Of a stretch of 64,000 nt of DNA, positions 10,561 to 21,970 are shown piece by piece (the stretch's first letter is position 1; each line of letters begins with the position of its first letter). This stretch comes from Ophiodon elongatus. Its lineage: Eukaryota; Chordata; Actinopteri; Perciformes; Hexagrammidae. The position numbers were made by a program, and so were the translations under genes. Location: contig JACSYO010001855.1 in the NCBI GenBank assembly GCA_016806645.1, positions 2,169,001 to 2,233,000 of the forward strand, read 5' to 3'. Under the pieces are notes generated by a model. The model was not told where the DNA came from. It did not search any database and worked only from the letters and a program-made list of their open reading frames with translations.

Positions 10561-11326
10561 ATAACTACCATATATTCCAGATTAAATTCCAGTTGAGGAC
10601 ATTTGTTGCATTGCTATCTAATAACACAAAAATCAAAGGTTCAGTATTTTAACATTAATTAGATTTTTTTTGCCATGCACTGCGAGCACACTGCTGATAT
10701 GATAACTATGACGTTCTTTCCATAATACTTTCCATGAAAGTGTCCACATGAGCTAAACATTTACAATTGGGCTGCAACTATACAGTATTTAGGTAAAACA
10801 ATTGGCTGACCTCAGACCTTTGCAAAACACTGCAGGCAAGTTAGTTAGAAACCATAAACATGTGGCTTATTTTGTTTGAATGTAAAGAATAAATAATGTC
10901 TGGAACAAGGAGGAGCTCCAAATGAAAAAAACGTTTCCATGAAAACTGCACATCTGTGCTGTTCAATGGCTGGCTTTCAGCAATAGCTATTTAGTTTTTA
11001 TTGTTGTTGTTAATAATCACCCTTGAATCAAATTTGCATGTGCACATCCTCCTATTTTTTTCGTTAAATATTTTTGTTAGTGCAGCCATAGAATCTTTTT
11101 GAATTAAGAGAGAGAGATATTTTTGCTAATATGTAATACACAAAAAAGTCTGAGAAAGTTTTAGTGTATAAAATCTTTGGGATATTGGGGGAAGTGAAAG
11201 AGTTTAACTAGAAAGCTAAAATGTCTGAGAGATACCTGTTCACATATTGACTGTATATTGACTGACATATATCTTGTCTGTCATGTGTATATGGTGGTGC
11301 GTGTTGACACATGTAGTTGTGCGTGC

Positions 11327-11330
<4 letters not shown>
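10561..11330. other. Intergenic or intronic DNA, no gene seen
   Basis: AT-rich. It holds one isolated perfect POU octamer ATTTGCAT (11032-11039). No gene or repeat was recognised. Confidence 0.45.

Positions 11331-11380
<50 letters not shown>
11331..11380. repeat. (AT)25 microsatellite
   Basis: Fifty bases of uninterrupted AT dinucleotide, self-complementary and cruciform-prone. The Ile/Tyr run in the overlapping ORF is an artefact. Confidence 0.97.
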
Positions 11381-11385
<5 letters not shown>

Positions 11386-11464
11386 TATGATTCCATCTGA
11401 TCAGAGTCTTTCTGTATGGCTTACTGTCAATCCTACGATCATGTCACATAGTCACATATTGAAC

Positions 11465-11720
11465 CCTGAGGCCCCGGCTTGATCCCCTACAGTCAGACCT
11501 CAGCTGATCCATCAGAGCCGCCGGTCGGCCTCCAGCATCTCCAGACCCAGGGTCTCCAGTCTAAGACCACAGGGGACTGGCATCTCTGTCTGGAACACCC
11601 AGCAAGACCACTGAGACCCGCTGAGGGCCAGCCAGGCTGAATTAGTTCGGGCTATTATGGTTCTTGAGGTGTGCACTAAGACCTTTTATAGTCTGAGTGG
11701 TTCGGCAGCACTTTGTAGCA
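11465..11720. other. GC-richer island of unknown nature
   Basis: About 250 bp with clearly higher GC than either flank, with repeated CCAG, CAGACC and GACCAC words but few CpG. There is no ORF or splice pattern I can defend. It could be an old retroelement piece or a conserved element. Confidence 0.35.
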
Positions 11721-12529
11721 TCGGCACTGAGCTGGTTAGACTGCTGATAAAGACCTTACTGTTTGTCTTGTGAATAACTTGAAATAGCAAATACATCAAA
11801 GAAATGTGAAAAACATGAATAAATATGTCAAGGTATTATAAAATAAAGTAGAAAAAAAATGTAATAGTAATAAAACCGGTTACACAATTGTTTTAATAGT
11901 ACCCTTTTTCTTACTCAAACATTTATATGATGGCTATTTTATTTGATAATTTACATACAAGAGTTGCCATATGCATCTTGACTTCATTGCTGTTTACCAA
12001 CACAGAAGCATAGCACAGTGTGACAGTTTGGGGGCTTTTTAGAGTACAATACAGACTGTCTTCTGATTGAATACAAAGACAATAAACTGAAAAAAAAGCA
12101 AAGATTGCCCTTAATGTAGGAGAAAATAAGAAAAGTAAAGTTCAGGCAATTTACAGCAGTGACATGAAAACTCACAACAACACAAAACACATTGTACATA
12201 CAGTAAATTACATTTAAAAAATAATAGATAATTTGCATGACAACATTATACAATTCTACAAACTATTTTCAAAAGCATAGAATGTAGACTAGTAAGTACT
12301 GAGTTGATGTACATGGGCACCATCATTAGCATAATTTTTTTAAGGAAAATTCCTGAAACCAACATGTTGCTGTTTATATTTAACCGACAACGACCTTCAG
12401 CGGCCATGTGAATTATCATTCTTGTCTTTGAGGAGCGATGGCAGAAGTAGCGTGACGTCTCTATAAAGCCTCAACATCCATGTGGGGAGGCTGTTTGTGA
12501 GGGTGCATGGGTCGAAAGTGTTGGCTGCT
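11721..12529. other. Intergenic or intronic DNA, no gene seen
   Basis: AT-rich. An 89-codon minus-strand frame (11984-12253) has no recognisable domain and very AT-rich codons, and is not supported. Confidence 0.45.
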
Positions 12530-12720
12530 CATTTTCCCTCTCCTACTCAATGTTGGTTTATTTTTACCAGAATGACGAAGGTTTTCTAACCTTCGTCATC
12601 AAGTAGTATTCAACCCAAACCATAATCTTTCCCTGACCCTAACCAAATCTTAACCATAATGATGAGAAAATGGTCATATGAATAATTTTTATCATTTGTA
12701 ACAGTTTCGGGCCGAAAATC
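12530..12720. repeat. Hairpin and adjoining teleost repeat remnant
   Basis: A perfect 12-bp inverted repeat, ATGACGAAGGTT with a TTCT loop (12572-12599), is followed by AACCCAAACCATAATC and TTTCCCTGACCCTAACC. I recognise the latter as a word order common in interspersed repeats of fish. The hairpin is certain. The repeat identity is less so. Confidence 0.5.
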
Positions 12721-12859
12721 TGATGATGATCAGATAAACAAAATGTCATGAAATCTCACTGTATTTTATATATGAAAGCAACAATCTCTATTAGTATTTA
12801 AAACTTTTTAAGTCTGACCGTAATCATAAATGTTTTTTGTTTATCTACACAAGTAAAGT

Positions 12860-13310
12860 ATGGTCTAACTATATCAGTGTCTGTGTGTGTGGGGTGAAGT
12901 CCAGGAGGACTAGAGAATGTAATACTCTCCCCTCTCTTCCTCCCCCGCACGTTACCCCACGGTGTGTATGCCCAAGGCAGTGGGCGCCCTGGCTCCTGTG
13001 ACTAGTGGGTTTGCTCCCTTCAGCAGCACCACTCATCTCCCTCTTTAATGTCATTTAGCTGCGGGGTGGCCAGCGCCTCACTTGCCCATTAATCCCATTC
13101 CAAATGCCATAACATTTCCCAAAAAGCCCCTGCTTCTTAAAGCCGATAATTAGAATGTCTATTTAAAGTTCACCGCTCTCCCTTGCCGTTATCAATTAAA
13201 ATACGTTTAAAGGAGATCGCTGGCAATCGTCAACAAATTAAATCTCTTCCTCGCTCTTTGACGTTAAGTCTAGAATGCATAATAGGGGTCACAAAAGGCC
13301 CCCGCAAAAA
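12860..13310. promoter_or_regulatory. Strong candidate conserved non-coding element
   Basis: The part from 13055 on is dense in homeodomain-type words: TAATCC (13090-13095, OTX/PITX core), TAATTA (13147-13152) and CAATTA (13193-13198). It also has TTTAAAG and CGTTTAAAGG words and no simple repeats. Small minus-strand frames in 12869-13054 have no family similarity. This is among the most enhancer-like blocks of the window, but conservation could not be tested. Confidence 0.45.
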
Positions 13311-13924
13311 GAGATCAAAATTTGAAATTTCCAAACAGTTCTGGTGAGTAGAAGAGCTGCCATATTTCACTGTTGCTGACAGTAGGTGAAGGTGCAGTGC
13401 GTATTGAGATTTTTGGAGTGGCTATGTGTGATATAATTTGACAAAAGTACAGATTGGATGCAGAAAAGAGGCCAAGTGAGGTTTCGATTAACATTATCAA
13501 AGCTTGGGCGAAAAGGACAGGAAGGTCAACTAACCATAATGCAGCAAACAGACCGAACAATATAGTTTTTGATGAGATAAAATCTGATACAAATCATAAT
13601 CAAAAGCCTCACATTCTTCTCCATGCTCGTTATGTTTGTCCAGTGAAATTGAATATCTTGCTAAATGTCACATGGTAAACAAACATGGTGTGTACTGAGG
13701 GTCTCCCTGAAAACAACTACATAAGTTTGTTATATAACCATGAGAATGAGTGTGCTGCTTTAACACATTCATTTCTTCAACACATTTCCAGTCATATTTA
13801 AAAGAAAATGCATTTATGTGCATGCAGTTTGCCTCGTAATTTAAAGGCCAGCAAACACACTTGCTTTTAATTTTAACTAAAAAAAAAGAAATACCGGGGG
13901 CAGAAAGAACATGTATTTCTGAGA
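13311..13924. other. Intergenic or intronic DNA, no gene seen
   Basis: Overlapping short frames on both strands (13315-13970) show no domain and no consistent codon usage. Confidence 0.45.
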
Positions 13925-14120
13925 TTTTCATTTGAAGGCGTCGTCTCATTACTGGCTGACGATGATACATGAGTGTCGCTCACAGGAAAAGGATCATTTT
14001 CCAATGGAAGCCCAAACCTTATTGTTGGGAATGTACCATCTGGATCTCAAAGGGCTTCGCTCCCACATCTATCTTCTCTGGGATAACACAGGAGTCGGCA
14101 CGGGGAGGCAAGACTGATTG
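13925..14120. promoter_or_regulatory. Candidate conserved element
   Basis: Balanced-composition, repeat-free block between AT-rich flanks. It includes ACGATGATACATGAGTGTC and CCAATGGAAGCCCAAACC. The call rests only on composition contrast and motif density. Confidence 0.3.
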
Positions 14121-14425
14121 GTGATGAATTATGTATACTTTTAGCAAATTGTGATATTTGTCTGGCAACGTGATGCTATATATGACATACCCAAATCATC
14201 AGCGTGAGCATGTGGCAAATGAGCATTTTTTTTTCTTGAATTTTCTCATTAGACACAGATTTGATATGTTCAAAAAAATATTCAGTGTCTCATTTCAACC
14301 AAATATTTTTTTAATATATTTTATATCTTGATCACATTAATTATGCAAGATATTCTTAGAAGGTTCCTCTGTGTAGGGCAGAATGAAAGCTCAGGAGCAA
14401 AGCTGTAAAAAATAAAAGTCAACAT
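14121..14425. other. AT-rich spacer
   Basis: Mainly A/T runs. No feature recognised. Confidence 0.45.
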
Positions 14426-15320
14426 ATAATACAATTTGATGAATAACTTTTTGTTGGCTGTGGGCATGCATGCAAAGCCCATTATGTTTGATGTCGCTCT
14501 CAGGGGCACACAGTGTCCCCTTGTTCCTCCTACCTCTGACAGTGACAGGGTGAGCCCGAGGAGGTGTGCCCTCTAATAAAACATTTATATCCGGAGAAAC
14601 AGCGTGTCCAGCTCCAGCCACAACACAGGCTTTGACACCAGGGGCTCTTTTGAAGTTAGCCACCAAGATTTAGTGGCTTGTCTAAGGGGTGCCCATTGTT
14701 CAGGACTCTCATCCCTTCACATTCCCTCCCCCCTGCATCAAGACGCGCGGTGCTAAAGTCTCACAGTAGTCTGCAGTCACTTCAAAAGATGCCCTGCATG
14801 AAAGGGCTCGGTTTGACCCCTGCGAAATAAGCAGCGGCTAAAATGGTAGATTGAAAAGTGGGGTAATTTGTATCAACTCAGTAAGTTATTATGCAGCTAA
14901 ACAGGAAGGTCATGCCTTTGTGCCTTGGCCTTAGCCCCGGCCCCATAGCAACAAGACATCAATGTAACATCAGTTCCCCAAAACACCGGCTTGTACTCTC
15001 TCAAAATGATGCGTGTAAACAAGGCCCGATTGTGGCGAGACAATCAGCCTCCAATTGTGGTGCACAGGCGTGCAAAAGGAAGCAAAGTGAGGACAGGAAG
15101 TGTGTGTGTTGCAATTTCTTTTCCCAAAGCAGGCACGGGATAACTGTCCTGCTTAGCCTGGGAGATAATATCTGATAATGGTAGGCTAATGATGCTTGGA
15201 CTGATTGAATTAGGCCAGGGGTCCAACGGGTCATAGCCCTGGAGCCTAAGACTGACTCACCTTCCCCCCGCAGCTCCACACACAACCTCCTGGGAAAGGC
15301 AAAGATCGGTGTTTCCCCTC
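14426..15320. promoter_or_regulatory. Candidate regulatory region, several blocks
   Basis: Two balanced-composition blocks (14430-14720 and 14880-15320) are free of simple repeats. The second has a forkhead site GTAAACAA (15015-15022), CCAAT-like and CAATTGTGG words. Several overlapping ORFs on both strands (for example 14891-15175 plus and 15001-15285 minus) have no recognisable domain and are more easily explained by GC-balanced, stop-poor non-coding DNA. Confidence 0.35.
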
Positions 15321-15880
15321 CGGTTCCAGTTTTTACAGCTCAACCAAAATTCTCATGGCACTAAAATCAATGTTGCCATTGTTGGGGCCAAACGGCACGT
15401 CCTGACCATGGCCAATGCAAAGAATTCCAAGTGGCAGGGCCTGCTGGCCTGTTGGGAGCCACAGATTTGATTATGAGGAGGGCCAACGTTGTTTTTCAAG
15501 CCTGTCACATAAAGGGGGTCTTGTTCAACATCAGGACAATGGGACCTCTAAGTGGCATGTGAAACTGACCCGACGATGTGCAATAATTCAAGCCTTTGAT
15601 TTGACAAATGTTTTTGTGCCTTCCTCCACATCTGCAAATACCTCCACTTCTCTGCGTCCACTCTTCTTCTGTCTTTCTTTCTTCCTGTGCCAGATACTGT
15701 TCCACCAAGAACTGAAGGCTTACACAAGATTTACCTCACCCAATGAAAACAGGAGGGGAGAAAATGAAAAAGGCATAATGACTTTGGAGGAAAAAACAGG
15801 AAAAGAACTGTTGGAGGGAAAATGTTGGCCACACAGATAAGTTTGGCTGTTTGGCTTTTGTTGTTTGAATTAAAATAAAG
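15321..15880. other. Unassigned DNA with a 141-codon open frame
   Basis: The frame at 15415-15840 (plus) is one of the longest not made of simple repeats, but its translation shows no domain, signal peptide or membrane segment and a Ser/Thr-rich, unremarkable composition. No splice-site pattern supports it. I regard it as a chance ORF. Confidence 0.4.
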
Positions 15881-16140
15881 GTTTCCTTCTCTGCTGTCAC
15901 ATTGCATTAGCGGCAGCTGCGATGGCTGCTATCAGCCCTGCTCCTGGCTGCGGCTCTGTGTGGAGCGAAGCTGACGGTGTGTGGAAACTAACACAGGCAC
16001 TGTGCTGTGACCGCGTCACCTGCAATCAGGCCCAGCAGCCAGCCAGATTAATCATGACAGTAGGCAATATTTCCAACATTATTAGAAGAGAAACCTAATA
16101 TTTTGGGACATCAGGGATCCCGGTGCCGGTGTCCATCAAA
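15881..16140. promoter_or_regulatory. Candidate conserved element with GATTAATC palindrome
   Basis: Holds an E-box CAGCTG (15914-15919) and the homeodomain palindrome GATTAATC (16046-16053) in repeat-free sequence. Regulatory role is inferred. Confidence 0.4.
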
Positions 16141-16227
16141 GTGAGAGCCTTCATTTAATGCTCCTTGGATGGGTAACCCTGGCACTTAACCCCTTTTAGA
16201 TATTCCATCTCTCTCCTCTCCTCCTCT

Positions 16228-16307
16228 ACACACCCACACACACACACACACACACACCCACACACACCCGCACACACACGCACACACCTACCCACACACA
16301 CAAACAC
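16228..16307. repeat. Imperfect (CA)n microsatellite
   Basis: CA repeat with CCA, CGCA and CTAC interruptions, about 80 bp. The Cys/Val-rich minus-strand frame is an artefact. Confidence 0.93.
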
Positions 16308-16912
16308 GTATACAGGCTGATGGCTTATGATGAGGCATCCCTCCCAAACAGAGGTGATGCATTTATTCCCAACACAATTTCTCACTGCCATTACGCCATG
16401 TTTTCACAAAGCCAAACAAGAAATTGTACACCTATATCTGCCCTGTAACATCAGCCCTATTTGCTGGGGATTGTGCAAAGGGCTGTGGGGGTTAGTGAAA
16501 ACAAAATGAACCTGCCACACCTGTGTCCATGCGTGATTGTGTGTGAAAGCCAGGATTTTCTTGTATTGTGTGTGCACGTGTTTCAGTAACCACTTTGTAT
16601 TTTTCTTTTTTACAGGAGTGTGTTATGAGCCTTATATCTGTTTGTGGTGTGTCAGGAGGGTCCTATTGTACTTCTCTGTGCAGCCTTAACAGCGCTTACA
16701 CTTTCTATTTTGTTTATCTGTGTGTGTGTGTGTGTGCCTTGAGTTTGATTTGATGTGATTGTGTCTGGCATGTAGTGTGTGCAGGTGCTGTGAATCGTAG
16801 AGATCCTAATCGTGACTCATCCCCGCTCCTCTCCTCTGCTCCCAGGACGTTTCACCCCTCAGAAGGTCTGTCGATAGGACAATGTGTTTGCATATGGATT
16901 AACAAATGTTCA

Positions 16913-16947
<35 letters not shown>

Positions 16948-17150
16948 GGTGTGGACACACTCACAATCATGGGAGCAACAAACAGAAAGTTCATATTTTT
17001 GGACATGCAATGCTTTATTTAATGCTTCATTTTGTATAAATGTACGTTTTAATGTTTGTCAATCATATAGAGACTCACACATAGAGATTCAACATTGGTG
17101 GAATAAAGAGATGAAAACCTCGCAATTTAAAAAAATAAAAATCATTCATC
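16308..17150. other. Non-coding DNA with two microsatellites
   Basis: Includes (TG)9 at 16719-16736 and (CA)17 at 16913-16946. Open frames over them are not supported. The 16320-16510 part looks like unique conserved-type DNA, but without decisive motifs. Confidence 0.5.
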
Positions 17151-17400
17151 TTTTGATAAAATAAAATCACCACAAGGTCCAATGGTGTGCTTTTGATCAT
17201 ATTATATGATCTTCCTCAGCAGATGGATTTTGTTATGTTTCAAGGTATTGTAGATGTTGAAATTACTTCTTTTTTTAATGAGCGCGTCAAGGACTTCTTG
17301 TCTATGTTGTTGAGAAAATAATCTCAACACAATGTCCATTTAGTAGCTGATCTCAAGATCTTGATCATATCGCATGATTTTCACCAGCAGATGGAGTTCT
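17151..17400 (+). mobile_element. Two tandem arms of the foldback MITE family seen at 264-510
   Basis: The second arm starts at 17309 with GTTGAGAAAATAATCTC and continues ATGTCCATTTAGTAGCTG, TTGATCATATCGCATGATTT and CAGCAGATGGAG. It follows the left arm at 264-355 almost base for base. A first, more decayed arm starts at about 17151 (TTGATAAAATAAAATCACC, then ACAAGGTCC, TTTTGATCATAT, CAGCAGATGGATTTTG). Both are on the same strand, about 158 bp apart, and neither has its inverted partner close by. This looks like one arm from each of two insertions, or a tandem duplication followed by decay. Confidence 0.7.
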
Positions 17401-18004
17401 CTATAGCTTTATTAATATAATATTATTTTTACAAAATATAGAATATCTTATGCATTTGGGAATGGAAATCTTTTTGTCCAGCTTTGTGAGCCGACAATGC
17501 AAAATCTTCATCAACGCTACAGTGCATATTAGATCTAAACAAACTTTTTTTTGTGGTTTCTAACCATTGGACAAAAAATAAGTAAACTGGCTTCACCCAA
17601 AACCCAACTTCTGTTAAAAGTAATTACACACATAAAGAGTTTGACTTATGAATCCTGTTTCATCATTTTAATCAATATAGAAATCATGCAACTACATTTC
17701 TTAAAAAGTAAAGATACAAATACAAAGTGAGTTTCACAGCAGCATTACAGTAAGATGCCAATAAAACATACACAGCTGAACACTGGTGAGCACCTCACCT
17801 GCCAGCAATACTCACTCATTGACATCCATTCTTTGACCTACTGTGCTCACAGTCTGTATACATACACTACAAACGGGATGCTGCATCAAAGACCAGATGA
17901 CATATCAATCATATTGATCCTCAGAATCGGTGCGGTTTATTTGCTTGTCAGAGGACTCAATTGGCAATCAATGCACGGTTAGTTTAATTTTGCCCGTTGA
18001 CTGA
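17401..18004. other. AT-rich DNA, no gene seen
   Basis: No recognised repeat or gene. A 75-codon frame at 17755-17982 has no domain. Confidence 0.45.
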
Positions 18005-18040
18005 CTGTGTGTGTGTGTGTGTGTGTGTGTGCGCGTGTGT
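18005..18040. repeat. (TG)n microsatellite with GCGC interruption
   Basis: About 36 bp of alternating purine-pyrimidine sequence ending in GCGCGTGTGT, a Z-DNA-prone composition. Confidence 0.95.
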
Positions 18041-18089
18041 CAGTGTCCCTCTCATTCTCAGAGCCTTGTTTAGGGGAGGAGAGGAGAGC

Positions 18090-18265
18090 GAGACAATGTT
18101 GTCCTGCTGGCGTGTGCCTCGGCTGTGTTCATCAGGGGGTTTGGGGTGCCTAATACACCATGGCGGTCCCCCATTTGTTTAATTTGTAAGGCTCTGACAT
18201 CAATTGTTGAGCTTCATTTGCCCCATCGAAACGTCACATGTCACCGCTAATGGGCCAAGCTGTGA
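18090..18265. promoter_or_regulatory. Candidate conserved element with SOX-type site
   Basis: Contains CAATTGTT (18201-18208), that is, CAATTG overlapping the SOX core ATTGTT, then CATTTGCCCC and GTCACATGTCACCGC words. Repeat-free and without coding signature. Confidence 0.4.
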
Positions 18266-18899
18266 AGTGTGTGTCTGCATGTGTGTAGGGACTGTATGTG
18301 TGTGTGTGCATGTGAGCTGGGGAGGGAGGGAGGGGGTTTAGAAATGTATTCAGTTTCCATCAAGGGCTGCTGGTTATCCTATGAATTTAATTCAATTATA
18401 CTTTAAGAGAGAATATATGAGCAGAGATGAGAAGGAGCAAGTACATAGTAGTGAATATGGCTCTTTTGTGTGTCTAAACTAAACATTTTAAAGTTAACAG
18501 TGTGTGGCCCTGAAGACTAAAGTGAAGATAGTCAGAAGCAGTTGGAAGTGTGCTTGAAAGGTGAGGAGATACTTACATTAAAAAAAATGAACAGTAACAA
18601 TAAATATTATACTAAACTGAACAAAAATATTAAAATGAAAAACATTATTTGTTATTTCCCACTTTCGAACTGGTGAAATTAGATGTTAATCCAAAAAACT
18701 ATGGATTCTATAACACAAATATAAGTTTATTTAAATGATCTCTTCATATAATACACACAATTAATCGTAGGAGGCCTGTTTATGGTTTGGGAAAGATCGT
18801 GGTTCTAGTTAGAAAGAAGAAGACAGTAATTGTTGGTCTGAGACGGGGCCCATAACCACACCCTTACTCTCTTTTTGCTACGAAACCCAGGAGCTATCC
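18266..18899. other. AT-rich DNA with short TG and GGGA tracts
   Basis: TG-rich words at 18269-18312 and GGGAGGGAGGG at about 18321-18333. No gene seen. Confidence 0.45.
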
Positions 18900-19430
18900 A
18901 CATGTTTTTGTCCATTTTGACCATCGGTCATGATACGATTTTCATCACTGCCAATTGATTTTGGAAATTAAAAATTTATCGAGAATGTCGTTTATTGGGG
19001 CACGAGCCTCTGCAGCCATGGTATAGTTTGCTACAGGGCTCCAGCGGCATGGATTTCAAGGGGACTGCTTTCTGTATTTACTTACTGTTAGACTCAGAGA
19101 AAAGGGCTTGAGATTATTTACACTGTTTGCCCCAATCAAAATAAATCTTTGCATTTGCAGTCCATATTTCCCCAAATCTCTACACCGGAGATAATGAGTA
19201 AAGTGTTGGACTGAAGCATGATAATAATGCTCAGATTGGCAAATACCATAATTTACTTTTTAAACCGTGTAAATCGATATAAATTGTGTGCTGCAGATTA
19301 ATTTAATACGACTGTAATTCCTAGGGATTCTGGACTGTGTTGGACAACAGAACAGATCATTAAGTCCTGCTGGCGGTTCTGAACGAATTAATTGTGTTTG
19401 GGACTCAATGGACCTTCATGAGAACTCACA
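18900..19430. promoter_or_regulatory. Candidate conserved element with homeodomain sites
   Basis: The 19200-19430 part is enhancer-like: ATCGAT (19273-19278), GATTAATTTAATACG, and AATTAATTG with TAATTG at 19389-19394. It is followed by microsatellites. Function and conservation are inferred. Confidence 0.42.
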
Positions 19431-19564
19431 TTTGCACAGATGCAGCATGTGCGTGATAATGACCAGTGGTCTGCTTGCTGTTGGAAACGATGACTTCAGA
19501 GAGGTCTGCCACTGTGTGAGTCTTCGTCTGCTGCTGCGGTCCATTCCTCTCCCCAGGCTGCAGT

Positions 19565-19690
19565 GACACACACACACACACACAGATGCATACTCTATGC
19601 TGCCACACATGAGCATATGCATGTCATTATTAACTCCCACACATACATACACACGCTCACGCACAGGCGCACACACACACATATATATCC
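19565..19690. repeat. CA-rich microsatellite cluster
   Basis: (CA)n at 19566-19583 and a scrambled CACA/CATACA/CGCACA stretch to 19690. Overlapping ORFs on both strands are products of it. Confidence 0.85.
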
Positions 19691-19779
19691 ATTAGTAAGA
19701 CAGAGAAAAGCAAAGTGCAGCGCCGGACAAACAGAGCGACTGAAGGCCCCCGCACCACAGCGATAACCCCGTCGCATGA

Positions 19780-20470
19780 CTCAATTCAGGGAACATGCCC
19801 AGTCACATCAAAACATGCTCTTTGTCACCAGGCCCCCGAAAAACATGTTTGTCATGTTGCCCTCTGAGGGTTATGTGTTCCCCAACTCGCAGGTCCAAGT
19901 ATAATTATGCAGCATCTCAATGGACGCCATTCATCTTCTCTGATGGCGAATCATCGCCCGGAAGTGATCTAAACATGACCGCGGGAACCTATCACAGAAT
20001 ATTTGAAAGAAAAGCGGGGGAGTCGAGGGGCATAATTCTGTTGTGAAGGGCTAATGCATTCACACCCACACAGATTGACTCACCCTGACAAAAGAGGCTG
20101 TGTTGTCTATTCTAGGCAGCTGGGCAGGATGGCGAAACTTGGAATCCTTTGTAGGCCGGAAGAGAAGTCAGCCTTTGTCAGATTTTTACAGAGTATATTT
20201 TACCATACGCCTTTGCACGGTCGGTCAGATATTCAGAGTTGCAACAAGGCCCGAGAAAGTTTGCATAGATTAGCACTGTTATTACAAATGTTGAGCCCAC
20301 ACTGCCGTGTTAATCAAGACTTTTTGAAATGCAGGCCTTGTCTGTTTGGGAATCATTGTTTTTAAACACCGAGGCTGTTTATCTTTGTAAACTGCACACA
20401 GGCAAACTGTGAATGAATGAGGCCTGTTTGCAATAGTGATGATAAATCAAAGAAATACCGGTTTGCCTCA
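19780..20470. promoter_or_regulatory. Candidate conserved non-coding cluster with TCF/LEF site
   Basis: Two repeat-free blocks (19880-20060 and 20130-20470). The second has TTATTACAAATG and a TCF/LEF-type ATCAAAG (20446-20452). Open frames at 19795-20046 and 20054-20365 run through the blocks without domain similarity. Conserved DNA without stops would explain them. Confidence 0.4.
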
Positions 20471-20789
20471 AGGTAGTTAAAAGAACATTGCAGTTGTGTG
20501 TCTCTTGGTCATGTGTTTAAACAACCAAATGTGAATATAAATTGTTTAAAGTCAGTAGAAATGAACAGACTAGTGAAAGCAAAAGAAGAAAAATGATACT
20601 GTTTCCCCTAAGAATGTATTATTTCTCCTCAATAAGATACAATAATATAATGTTTAGTGAAGACAGACAGGGGAAGTGTTACTGCTGCCATGAACTAAAT
20701 TCAAGTCATCAGCATTACATGTATTCTATAAGTAAAGAGTTTTATCTACACTATTTGTGGTTGTTTGTCTCATCGTCTTCCAGCTTTCC

Positions 20790-21210
20790 GCCAGATTTTG
20801 GAACTTGGCTGCAGGGATTTACTGCCATTCAGCCAAAAGAGCCAAAGAAAGGTCCAACACTGAAGCTAGGAGATAAGTTCTGGCTCACAGTCGGCGTTCC
20901 AGCTCATCCCAAAGGTGTTGGATGGGATTGAGGTCAGGCCTCTGTGCAGGCCTGACATGGCTTTGTGCACTGTCATGTTGAAACAGGAGAGGGCTTTCCC
21001 CAAAGTGTTGCCACAAAGTTTGAAGCACACTGTTGTCTAAAGTATTGTTGTACATTCTAGCATTAAGATTTTACTTAATTCAAACAAAGGGGTCTACAGC
21101 CCAAATCATGAAAAACAGCTCCAGACCAAAAATACAACATTTGACGGGGCTTCCACCTACATCTAGCAACATACAGTAACACAGGCAGCAGATGTGGTCA
21201 TAGCTACATA
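20790..21210 (-). mobile_element. Degenerate Tc1/mariner transposase fragment
   Basis: Minus-strand translation near 20929-20882 gives PDLNPIQHLWDELERR, the conserved block of Tc1-like transposases around the third catalytic acid of the DDE domain. Upstream on the same strand, in another frame, lies FNMTVHKA, matching the stretch before it (usually F-Q-H-D-C-A-P-V-H-K-A in the fish family), but with residues missing and a frameshift in between. Further upstream the similarity fades and stops accumulate. The N-terminal helix-turn-helix and both TIRs were not found. It is a dead C-terminal piece. The plus-strand frame 20542-20931 crosses it by chance. Confidence 0.8.
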
Positions 21211-21940
21211 TGCTCTCGTCCAACACAGTTTAAGGTTTATTCATTGCAGCTGTGAGGTGAGAAGTTTGGGACCTGAGAAGAGGTAAAGGTCGTGGGAGCC
21301 AGTGCACACTTTCAGCTTCCTGTACTGCTACTCTTTACAACACTGTTCCCTGTGAGTTGATACTTATTGCTTGTAGGTTAGAAACTTTCCATTTCCCGGT
21401 TGTCTTGAACTAATAGATAGGGAGTACCCTTGCTGCCAATCAAAATGAGCCTTTTGCCCTCGACTGGGTGGAGATTGTTGCAGTAGCACTGAAGCATCCT
21501 GTTTAGTTATTCAATTACCATAAAGGACCGTTACCTCAAAACAAGTTTATTGAGTTATAAAAAAAATCTATTTTGCACAAAGAATGCAGAGATATGTAAC
21601 ATTTGAAATCCTTCCAAGTCAGTGACCTTTAGAACATTTTGACCGTCAGGTTTTGGATATTAAAGGTGAAGTGAAGTATTTACTCTGCTTCACAGGAAAG
21701 CAGTTAAATAGGTTGAAATTGGTTTTTTCTGAGCATACAGGGAAGAGAAGAAAGATAAAAGGAAAAGAGAACGAGTAAAATCCCAGACAAATGCAACTAC
21801 TAATATGTCTCCATAATAGATATGTTTTCCCATGATGTTCTGCAACAATTTTTCCTCAAATTCGATTAGCTTAATCTAATATTACTCTGAACACCTAACA
21901 TTTTTCATTGTCTCCACTGTAATTTCTCCCTCTCTGTGCA
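21211..21940. other. Non-coding DNA, possible faded transposon flank
   Basis: The first 250 bp may continue the Tc1-like remnant but match too weakly to call. The rest is AT-rich. Confidence 0.35.
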
Positions 21941-21962
21941 TGTGTGTGTGTGTGTGTGTGTG
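21941..21962. repeat. (TG)n microsatellite
   Basis: Eleven TG units just before the hAT insertion. The insertion appears to have landed at the microsatellite edge. Confidence 0.95.
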
Positions 21963-21970
21963 TCCGTCTG

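Noticed and set aside
15415..15840. 141-codon ORF not made of simple repeat
   Set aside because: Translation shows no known domain, signal or membrane segment, and exon borders are not visible. Kept only as unassigned DNA.
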